NCBI GenBank assembly: GCA_028284395.1
Contig: JANQRV010000207.1
Location: 1-55,915, forward strand
DNA length: 55,915 nt
Reading direction: 5' to 3'
From: Saprospiraceae bacterium
Lineage (GTDB): Bacteria > Bacteroidota > Bacteroidia > Chitinophagales > Saprospiraceae
Within the stretch, counting starts at the first letter, position 1, and each line of letters begins with the position of its first letter. The translations under genes were made by a program, and so were the position numbers. The notes below the pieces were generated by a model, which saw only the letters and a program-made list of their open reading frames with translations, searched no databases and had not been told where the DNA came from. Below, piece by piece: positions 44,761 to 54,500 of this stretch.

Positions 44761-46539
44761 CTAAAATGCCGGGATGATGTAGGGTAATCTCATCTGAGGA
44801 CCACTGGCATTCTTGATTTCCTTCAAGTGCTCGTAGGCAGGATACCATTCGCCAAATTCCTCCTTTAAAAAGTGTTCGGCGGTAAAACCCATGTTCTCAT
44901 CGGTCAGGTCCTCCAGGAGACGTTGGATCGGGTCTTTAATTTTGGGATATTCCACCAGGCGGTAGTCATCAATATCGGCCAATTCCGCAGCCTTCGCGAT
45001 GGCATCGGAGAGCAATCCAATTTCATCCACCAAGCCAATTTCTTTGGCTTTTGTTCCGGTCCACACGCGGCCCTGAGCAATTTCATTGACCTCTTTTACG
45101 GAAAGTCCACGTCCGTCACTAACGCGTTTAAGGAAGGTGGCGTAAAGTGAGTCGGTCCGGCGTTGCATGATTAATCGCTCTGCTTCCGAAAGATCAAAGA
45201 ACGGAGTCAGTCCAACCGCATTCTTACCGGTTTTGACCGTATCATAATGGATGCCGATTTTATCGTTGAACAACTCCGAAGCGTTCGGAAACATACTAAA
45301 AACACCAATCGACCCCGTCAGGGTATTGGTTTCTGCATAGATTTGATCAGCCGGACAAGCGATGTAGTATCCGCCTGAAGCGGCTACATCACCCATCGAT
45401 ACAATGATGGGGATGCTATTTTCTTCTTTAAGTTGCGTGAGCGCATTCCAGATGTTTTCGGAAGACATCGCACTTCCTCCCCCCGAGTTAACGCGCAAGA
45501 CAATGGCATCCACCTTATCGTCTCTGCGGAGCTTGTTGATGATCTTAGTGTATTTGTCATCACCGATCATTCCATAATCGCCTTCACCGTCGACGACGTT
45601 GCCTTCTGCGTAGATGACCGCTATCTTGTTATTCTCTTGATAGTTCACCTGTGGAGTGTAGCTGCCATTGTAACTCTTGAGAGAGATGAAGTTGATCTTA
45701 GCATTCTTTTTCAATCCAATACGTTCGCGGATGGCATCTTCTACCATATTTTCATAACCGACTACATCGACCATTTTGGCATTAAGAGCGTTTTGCGGAT
45801 CGGCACCAACGTATTCGTCGGCAAGGCGATGAAGTTCAGAAACCGGAATCTCCCTGGCTTCGCTTATATCCGTAAGCAGGTTTTTGTATCTTTCGTCGAT
45901 GTATTCTCTCATCTGCAGTCTCGCTTCATCGGATAAATTATTCCGACGATAGGGCTCCGTAGCACTTTTGAATTTGCCGGCGTAAAACACTTCCATCTTT
46001 ACCCCGAGCTTGTCCAGCATATCCTTATAAAATGGAATGGCGGCGCCATACCCTTTAAAGTCTACCAATCCGATCGGATTGACGTAAATCTCATCTGCTG
46101 CCGTAGAGAGATAATAGGCCCCTTGCGTATAATACTTGGCGTAGGAATAAATGAATTTTCCCTCTGACTTGAAATCCAATAGTGCATCGCGCAAGGCCTG
46201 TGAAGATGAAAAACCCAGTGGCAACCACGTATTGTCAATGTAGATTCCCTTGATGTTGTCGTCTTTTTTCGCATGCTTGATGGTAGCAATGATTTCGTGA
46301 AGACCCAACACCTTAGTGTTTTTTAGATCAAAGGTTGATACCGTTACATTATTGGTTTTATCCGGGACCACAGCGTCCAATTTCAGTCGGAGTACTGAGT
46401 TTTGCTTTACCTTAACCGTATTGGTAGCTAGACTAGTAGCCATCTTACCGAAAACCACCAGAGATAAGAAAAAAATGACGATAATGGCAATGAAGAAGCC
46501 AAGGCAAGAAGCAAATATTGATTTGATGAATTGTCCCAT
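44761..46539 (-). CDS. sppA: Signal peptide peptidase SppA, 67 kDa type
   Basis: 592 residues from ATG 46539 (MGQFIKSIFASCLGFF); the frame opens 18 codons further. A single transmembrane helix (about 8-32) anchors it. Two tandem S49 peptidase domains follow. The first carries the catalytic Lys in GKFKSATEPYRRN, the second the nucleophile Ser in VAASGGYYIACPAD. It cuts signal peptides left in the inner membrane. The double-domain length matches E. coli SppA and not the short B. subtilis form. It is monocistronic, with a long upstream gap. Confidence 0.94.
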   Translation of the reverse strand: MGQFIKSIFASCLGFFIAIIVIFFLSLVVFGKMATSLATNTVKVKQNSVLRLKLDAVVPDKTNNVTVSTFDLKNTKVLGLHEIIATIKHAKKDDNIKGIYIDNTWLPLGFSSSQALRDALLDFKSEGKFIYSYAKYYTQGAYYLSTAADEIYVNPIGLVDFKGYGAAIPFYKDMLDKLGVKMEVFYAGKFKSATEPYRRNNLSDEARLQMREYIDERYKNLLTDISEAREIPVSELHRLADEYVGADPQNALNAKMVDVVGYENMVEDAIRERIGLKKNAKINFISLKSYNGSYTPQVNYQENNKIAVIYAEGNVVDGEGDYGMIGDDKYTKIINKLRRDDKVDAIVLRVNSGGGSAMSSENIWNALTQLKEENSIPIIVSMGDVAASGGYYIACPADQIYAETNTLTGSIGVFSMFPNASELFNDKIGIHYDTVKTGKNAVGLTPFFDLSEAERLIMQRRTDSLYATFLKRVSDGRGLSVKEVNEIAQGRVWTGTKAKEIGLVDEIGLLSDAIAKAAELADIDDYRLVEYPKIKDPIQRLLEDLTDENMGFTAEHFLKEEFGEWYPAYEHLKEIKNASGPQMRLPYIIPAF

Positions 46540-47145
46540 TTTACTGGTATCTTGATTTTTTGAAGCACTTTGATGCCTGTTATCAAGCATCATTCGAGCT
46601 AATAATTGAAATCTTAAAAGTAAATCTTCAAAACGACTTCGAAGATAAAAACATTTTTCTCGGTGACACCCTTTTTTGGATGAAATGCCCTCCTGGCCTG
46701 AAGTACGTCATCATTTATCAAATTAATTGTGAATAAAGAGTAGACGAAAGAGATTTAATTGTGTTCTCGTAGACCCAGTTTTTTTTCTGAAAAAATGTTT
46801 CAAAATAGACCCCTCTATTTCACTAATTTTACTTCATTCAAATAGTTGTGCTTTATTTATTTGCTTTTTTTGTAAAATTAAGATGTCACAGAATGAAGAT
46901 ATCGAGTTGGTTGAATCCTCCAATCCAGTTTCTTCTCCCGTATCTTGATTATGGAAATAAAAACAAAAACTTAAACACTCCCCCTTTCTTCTCTTCTTCG
47001 CTTCGGCATTGTGCTTTCCGCCGGATGATTTCTCTCGTTGACAATTTGTTGTTATAATGTAGTAATTTGGTGTGGCAAAGGTATCAAAGCCTTTGGATGC
47101 AATTCATTTTTTCCTTTGAAGGAATCATTAATTTTTTCTGAACTG
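46540..47145. other. Long AT-rich intergenic region between sppA and rimM
   Basis: 606 bases with no convincing gene. An ATG at 46883 opens a 21-codon frame (stop 46946-46948) that encodes an acidic, Ser-rich peptide, preceded by a TTTTTTTGTAAAATTA stretch. A polypyrimidine run lies at 46980-47040. GACAATTTG near 47038 and TAATTTG near 47063 may form the promoter of rimM. A TTTTTTC/GAAAAAA hairpin lies near 46780. Confidence 0.35.
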
Positions 47146-47664
47146 ATGAACGGATATGTTTCCATCGGACATACCAAAAAGGCCAGAGGATTCAAAGGTG
47201 CCCTCAGGGTTGCTCTGCACGAACCATACTTGGAAGACTTCTTCGCTACCGAGGTCGTATTCTTGAAATTGAACGAGCAATTGCTTCCGTTTTTCATAAA
47301 GGAGATTGTGGAGGAGGGGGACTTGGTCGTGTGTTTTGAAGAAGTTGACACCAAAGAAAGTGCGCAAAAGTTGACGGGCAAGGAACTTTTTCTGGCGGAG
47401 AAGGATATTCGCTCCGCAACCGGACAGGGGTCGTCTGCCAAGCTTAAGGAGGAGCAATTTATCGGATTTACCATTTTCGACAAGACTTACGGAGAAGTCG
47501 GCACCATAGAAGAGATTGTAGCATTACCCCAACAGGCAATGGCCATCGTCAGATACAATCGCAAAGAGATTTTGATTCCACTTAGTGATGCGTTTATTGA
47601 GGAAATTGAGAAATCCAACCGGATCTTATCGATGGATTTACCGGAGGGATTATTGAATTTGTAA
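47146..47664 (+). CDS. rimM: Ribosome maturation factor RimM
   Basis: 172 residues from ATG 47146, where the family N terminus starts (SIGHTKKARGFKGALRV, cf. GxxGVKGExxV). The RimM barrel spans about 1-90. The PRC-barrel domain (about 98-170) has FTIFDKTYGEVGTIEEIV and KEILIPLSDAFI. It binds S19 and helps 30S head assembly. The frame is open upstream from 47038 but that stretch does not fit the family. The usual partners rpsP and trmD are missing on both sides. It converges with psd, with 11 bases between the stops. Confidence 0.94.
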   Translation: MNGYVSIGHTKKARGFKGALRVALHEPYLEDFFATEVVFLKLNEQLLPFFIKEIVEEGDLVVCFEEVDTKESAQKLTGKELFLAEKDIRSATGQGSSAKLKEEQFIGFTIFDKTYGEVGTIEEIVALPQQAMAIVRYNRKEILIPLSDAFIEEIEKSNRILSMDLPEGLLNL

Positions 47665-47675
47665 GTCAGCTTAAC

Positions 47676-48482
47676 TCAGTATTCCAAGCCAACTACAACC
47701 ATCGAACCCACTCGTGAGTTTTGGGGAGGAATTGGACTGGCGATGCAACAGGTAGAGCCCAGAAGAAAAATGGCAATCTCTTCTCCAACCTCAACTTCTG
47801 TACCAATCTTCATTCCGTCGCTCATTACAATTGTCCGCACTGCCGGGCCCCCCACGATCGACAGATACCAAGTCTCTCCCGATGGTGTCGAAAGATCCAC
47901 ATTGACCCTTTCATTTGTTAATGCGGGGTAAGATGGATTCTTTTTGTAAAACCAGGGTCTAAGTAATTGAAGACTTCCCGGGATGTGCTCAATACGAGTG
48001 ATTCGTCCCTTTACCGGTGCGTGAATGCGGTGGTAATGTTGGTTGTGGAGAAAGACATTGGAGAAATAATAGTTCTTTGGAATGTCCGGACCTCCCGCAC
48101 CAAATACTTGTCTCAAGGCTTGCTTCTGACCTTTAACGGTGACTTCCGGGAGCTTGTCTATCTTGCCTTTTTCACAGAGTATTCCTTCGCAGGGCCAAAC
48201 CGAGGGACCGTTGAGGGTTGGCGGTTCTTTAAACCGACGAGTAAAAAAATCCTGAAATGATCGGTAGTGCTTATTGCCGGCATTGGACACGAATTTGTCC
48301 AGATAACTGGGATCGCTGTAGCTCAATCGGCAATACAAAGGGATTAGATGTCTGGACCACGACGTATCGTAGATCTTCGTGTAGAGGGTGGACATCCATT
48401 TCTGTAAAAGGCCTGGAATAGCGTTCCAGGCCTTAAACATCAACCAATTGACGGTTGAAATGCTTTTCGGTAGATGGTTCAT
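47676..48482 (-). CDS. psd: Phosphatidylserine decarboxylase proenzyme
   Basis: 268 residues. YRSFQDFFTRRF is the family start and LHNQHYHRIHAPVKG carries the conserved His set. The self-cleavage motif LGST is at 241-244, with Ser243 giving the pyruvoyl group of the alpha chain. The enzyme makes phosphatidylethanolamine at the inner membrane. The usual SPxDG motif reads WPCEG (96-100), so the catalytic Asp of the charge-relay triad is a Glu. No pssA gene is adjacent. It is 95 bases from the giant surface protein gene on the same strand. Confidence 0.93.
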   Translation of the reverse strand: MNHLPKSISTVNWLMFKAWNAIPGLLQKWMSTLYTKIYDTSWSRHLIPLYCRLSYSDPSYLDKFVSNAGNKHYRSFQDFFTRRFKEPPTLNGPSVWPCEGILCEKGKIDKLPEVTVKGQKQALRQVFGAGGPDIPKNYYFSNVFLHNQHYHRIHAPVKGRITRIEHIPGSLQLLRPWFYKKNPSYPALTNERVNVDLSTPSGETWYLSIVGGPAVRTIVMSDGMKIGTEVEVGEEIAIFLLGSTCCIASPIPPQNSRVGSMVVVGLEY

Positions 48483-48577
48483 CTTTCCTGCAATTTAGTT
48501 CATCTAGCTAAACTTGCAATTTTAACCAAAAAAATCAAAAGATGATGACCAACAGATGCTAATCAATTGTTAAAATA

Positions 48578-51500
48578 TCATCTAATTACAGTCATTTTCT
48601 TGGTCGCTTTAAATTCCTCCGCTTCGATCGTATAATAGAGTAAAGAAGTGGCCGGTAACTCCTCGCCCATCAGTACTATTTCGTGATATCCGGCAGCAAA
48701 AAGCCCCTTCCTCATTATAATAACCCTCCCAGAGAGATCGTGAACTCTTAGCCGAACCGCTCCACCTTTAGGTAGCTGGAATCCAATCTTGGTAAATTCA
48801 GAAAATGGATTCGGAATGTTTTGATAAAGTTCGAATTCCCCCAACTTTGATGGTGGTCTTTCAAATGCGATTTGTACATCCATTAATCCACTCTTAGCCA
48901 AATTGGCAGGGTAGGCTTCGGCCCTGGTGTACCTGGAGTCTACCTGGAAGGCATCGTGTGTCCAAATGTCTTGCTTAGCAAGAACTTGGACGGTAAACAA
49001 ATGTTGGCTACCTCCACCAGTGTGGTTGGCTGCCACTGTTTTATTCCAACTGGTGGTGATGGCACGGCTGGGAAGGTTGTTGAAACCAAAATGTTGCTCC
49101 TCAGCCAGGCCGAATTGAAGATCTTTGATCTCGATTTCTCCGGCATGCCGAAGCGTAAACTGATATCCTTCGATCGCATTTAGCTCAGTCGTATTAAAGT
49201 CGATATCGTAAACCTCTCCGGCCTTGAGGAATTCGTCTTTTACCTGCAGCTTAAAGATACCCTCCAAGGATCTGCCTTCGATACTTTCTTCATTTGGTAG
49301 TGCATCGCCATTGACATCGCCAATTTTGATGCCAACAAAGTCGTTTTCCAAAAGGTCTGTATCCAGGTTATTGATGTTCAATATTTCTGGAAAATCCTCT
49401 GCCCACGGGTCTTGTACATCGGCGAATTGATGATTGCGTTGTACGAAGCGCCAGCTGGTATTTTGTTTGAATGTACGGTCGATACTGAGGATTAATTTTC
49501 GGATTTGAATCATATCGAGAGTGGTAATCTTCCTGGAATTATTGACGTCGGCGGCAATCATTTTATAAGGCGAATCCAATAATTCGACACCTAATATATG
49601 TTTGCTGATGATGATCAGATCGTAGGTTGAAACCCCGTTGCTCGGATCCGTATCTTTCATCGGTGTTACCGTAAGATCATAACCCATTGGGATCTCAGTA
49701 AAGCTAAAACCACCGGAAACCGTCGTTACCATATTGCGAGTCATTTGACCACTTAATTCGATTGAAACTCCAGAGACCATTTCTTCTTCCTCGGTCATGA
49801 TCATTCCAGCGATGGACCCCATGACAACCGTTTCACTTTGGCAAATGGCATATTGGTTTGGGATGATGATTTGCCCTTCACAGCGGCTGGCATTGCCCGT
49901 TTCATCCCAGGCATAAACATAAACTGGAATAATTTGAGGATCGCTACAGCTAACCGTCAATGTAGCATTCTCGGTAAGATTGGGCTTCAACGTTTCTCCT
50001 GATGCTTCCAAAGCATCTACTTCAGCTTTAGTATGAATGGTGAAATCCATACTAGTCGAACAATCCAATTGTTGACTCGCAACAAAATCAGAGGCCCATA
50101 CCGTTTGGGCTGCCCCTCCGGTGCCATCCGCAACCAAGTTGACCGATAGTGTCGCCCGACAGATTGGAGCGGGGTTAACAGCATCGAATACTTGAAAAGG
50201 AACGGAAATGGCCGCTACGTTTTTGCATGCGTCTTCAACGTAAACTTCCAACGAATGACTACCGATTGGAAAATTCCCTTTAATGTTGAAGATCGTATTG
50301 TGAGATTCCGGGAGGGTAGATTGTGTTATTTGGATATTGAACGCCTGGCCTTCCGGCCGAATATCGTCTCTTGAAACCAATAACCTTGGTCCGATCGTCA
50401 ACGCTGCATCCGGTAGTAGCTCGATGGCGTATAAACCGATGGCTTCACTAGAACAGAGCTCGCTAACCTCCAAGTCGATGCTAATCGCACCGTTACAAAC
50501 AACCGGCATCCCATTGCCGTAGATATCCAGCAGATCTTCTTCGTCGGGATTTACATAGGAGGGAAAACGGTCTTTTCCCGAGCGGGTAATGATCGGCAAG
50601 TTGTTGTCGGTTACTTTGATTACCTGGGTATACTGGTAGAACCCTCTTGTATAATGTGCACTGCGATAATAGCCGTTAGAAGGATCGTAGTGTTGATAAT
50701 CATTGGGGTCGCAGTTGTTGTCTATCCAGGTTACTCCTTCGGTCCCTTCTTCGGCTACGACGTAATCTCTTAATCCCCAGGCATCGTAGTAGGAACGAAT
50801 TTCATTTTTGAAATCGGTGTCGGTCTCCCAGCCCAGGAATTTCACATAAACATCTTCATCACCGGGGTAACCATTGCCGTCTTCATCCCGACCAATTACC
50901 ATTGGCTCCATTTCAAACTCATTTTCAAAGCGATCAAACAACGGAGTGGAGGGGTCAATGTCTTCATCAAACTGACACCAGTTCAGCACCCTGTAAGATC
51001 GTAAAATCTTATAACACGATCCATCGCTTGCTGCTACATCAAAGCGTTCGTCGTGGACACTTACCGCCAATAAGTCACACGAATATTCAAAAAGTTCTAC
51101 ACCTGGGATCGAGGGATCATCTACACAATCTGCAGCTACATCTTGTGGAAATTTAATACAATAATTGTCGTGTCGGCGCAGATGAATACGCTGAGAACAG
51201 ATGGGGGAAGATAAACCGAAAGCATCCGTTGCTTGAAACTGTCGTTCGATGTACCCAGTGTTGCAATGTAGATTGAAAAGTACATCGACCATTTCAATAT
51301 TTACTTCGCAATTATCTTCGGCGATGGCAAAGGTGCCATGATCTCTTTCCAATTCGGTAAACCAAACCCTTAACGCTTGCTGATCAGCTTCGGATAGCGT
51401 TCTCCAGGAGTTTTCATCCTGGGGCAGATTGGACATCGCAGGCATCTTTTCACAGCTGATGAAGATATCATGAGGGGCCATGCAATTAGGAGGCAACTTA

Positions 51501-54500
51501 TCTTCTACCAAAACTTCCAGCCAAGCTGTGTGAAAGTTGTCCTCGATCTCGAAATCTGCATCGATGAAGGGGGCTGCTAGATCTTGATATATGGGTTTTC
51601 CATCGTTGGTAATGCTTTTGTTTCCGTTGTCCCACACTCCCATTTCTACCAATACTTTTCCGGTGCCGGCGGCCAGGTCGCTACAAATGAAGTCGACATA
51701 ATCGGCCCAGCTTGTCCAATATCCCTCTTGGCCAAAGGCGGTTGTTCCTTCTTTTTCGATTGTTACTAGAGTCTGCTCAAGATGGAGGTTTGATCTCGCC
51801 CGGAATTCTTCCAGTGCTTCTTCTGAGACGAACCTTCGCACTTGTACCAAGACTTCCGAGCAATTGTCTGAACTACCTTCATCGACATCACTGGCATAAA
51901 TTCTGGCGATTCCATTGATCTCGCTGTTTCCAGTCACACTAACCGTTAGGTTAGCGTCGACCACTGCTACTGGAGGGGTTTTATCAATAACATAGAATTC
52001 ACAGTAAGGCTCCGCCGAAGTCCCGATATTACCACATTGGTCGGTTACCACGTAATTCAGAAAATGACGACCTACCGGGACATTGGTAATGGTCACCCGA
52101 TCCGTCAAACCTGTTGTTCCATTGTCGTCGACGGTCACCACTGCACTGGTCAATTGTACTATCTCAAAATCTCCAGTTGGTACACCATGCCACAGGACCG
52201 GTACTTCGGAGTAAACTTCTGCGGTCCAGGTGTACTGACATTCTCGATTGTCAAGGATCGGAGCCGGAATCTCAAAAGCACCGGTACAATCAAAAGGTCC
52301 GGTGGAAAAGATCAACGGTTCATCCTCGATTGCTTCCGGACATAGGACAATGGGAGTTACTTGGTCTCCAATAATGAGGTGCTGCTCATAACGAAGCGTT
52401 TTATTGCTAAAGTCAGAGTAGATGGGATCAGGGCATTCGTCGTGATCATTGTTGAAGAGCTCAATTTGTCCGTACGGGCCATTGTAGATCAACTCGTTCC
52501 AGCACCAATCCAGGATGGTCCAGGTGCGAATCACTTTAAATCCACAGTTTTCCGGTCCATCCAGAATCTGATCCTGAAAAGTGACGGTCGTATTGCAAAA
52601 GTGCTCTGTCAAAGACATTTTTTGGCATGCCCCATTCACATAATAAGGAGCGGAACGGATCGTCTTTGGAGCTAATTCTATCGCTGATTGAGTTGGGTCC
52701 AGGTTGTCGTTTGTGCAGACATCTATATATTCCTTACAATTGGGTAAGGAAATGATGGGCTTGAAGAAACAAATCTCCTGGGTCGTCTCACTGCTATTTC
52801 CGCTTGGGTCCTCGAAGGTAAAGGTTCGCAAAATCCGCTTGGTTACAAGATGTCCCGGAATGTTTTCTAATGGAGCACCATATCCACATTCGAAGTCCGT
52901 CAATTCATCGTAGACCTTTGTAATTTGAATGGAACCTCCCAAACAATTGTCATCTAGGCTTGGGATCCCCGTGTAGTAGACGTATTCGGGGTCCGTCCAG
53001 GACTGGTCTACGTTCAAAATAGAGTCTAGGTCGGTACAAATCAGGAGATTGGTATTTGGATCGGTTAAAAGCGAATTATCCAGGATCTGATCGCCGCAGA
53101 CCGAGGCTTCATTGGTAACTGGATCGAATACATAATATTCACCATCGATGTCAGCGGGTGTCTGTTGTTGGAGAAAATAATCGGCATCCTCCGCGTAGTT
53201 TACCGCTTGTTTATGTAATGCTACGACCTTGCGTATGCAGCCCGTTGGTCCGGTTTTGTCCGCTAGGTTTATTTTGCCCCAAAACGGAACACAATGGCGA
53301 GCGACGGATTCTACTACGAAAAGTATTTGCCGTCCCGAGAAGTTGGAAGCATCGAATGGGTTAGGGAGAAGTCCTTCTCCATCGGCCGATGCCAATTGTA
53401 CCCGGTAGTAGCCACCTAATGGAAGGTCATCGCCGCACGTCTTCAAGTAGTTTTCAATGACTAGATCCGGACTAATGAATACTTCACAAGCAGTATTGAT
53501 GGTAAGATTGATTACATTATTGACACTTATTTGCTGACTCTGTTTCCAGCAATCAGTAAGTGGGGTAGGATCGTCTTCACTGCCGGTATCACCGGGTGCG
53601 CTTGGATTGGTTGACATTGGATCCATTCCGCTGTCAGACAGATCCGTGACTTCTAATTGTTCTCCGCCATTGGCATAATCGGGAATGGGCTTGCCTTCGT
53701 AGTTGACTCCTTTGCCATTGACTGAGACCTGGGCCATGGGAGCAGATGGTGCGTTGGCAGCTTCGGGGTGAACCTCGATGGTGAATCGGAAACAAAATTG
53801 CTGTCCGGGATACAACAAGCCATCCCCAATCAGCAGGTCATTGGTGCCATCGTAGTCGCTATTCAAAGTCGGCTGTACCTGAGCGTCAGTCGAGATGATT
53901 TCAGGGTTGCCAACCAATTCCACAAAGGTGTTCCCCAGGTATTGCGGATCGGCTAAATCAAGAAATGCATGGAGGTCTTCCAACGGTAATTCACCCGTGT
54001 TTTTGATACAGCCTTCGTAAATGACATTGAATTGCCCGCAAAGGTCGCTTTCCGGATAGTCAACACCTTTGATGGTAAGACTGCTCTTGATTTCGGCTTC
54101 TGGAATGAATCCAAAATCAAAGGTCTCATCCTTTTGCTCATCATGAAAACTACTGGCATCATCGTTGTCACCAGTCCCCTTCTCTACTACCGGCAGATCC
54201 AAGTTGTCGGATAATGTAAAGGAAATGGTAGGATGGCCGTCACTGTCCAGATCATCAGCAGAGCAATCGGGGATCGCTGAGATGAAATGGTCCGGTGCAT
54301 TGAGGATATTAACCAGATAATTCCCTGGAATTAGTCCACAAAAGGAATACTGGCCATCCTTACCATTCATGGTATTGGTAGTAGTTCGATAAGTTTTGTC
54401 GTCGCCCGTACCAAAGGAATCATCGTCGCCGGCGAAGGTCAGTTCAAGTTCGATGTTGTTAAAGCCCGGTTCTTCCGCATCCTGAATCCCGTCGAGGTCC

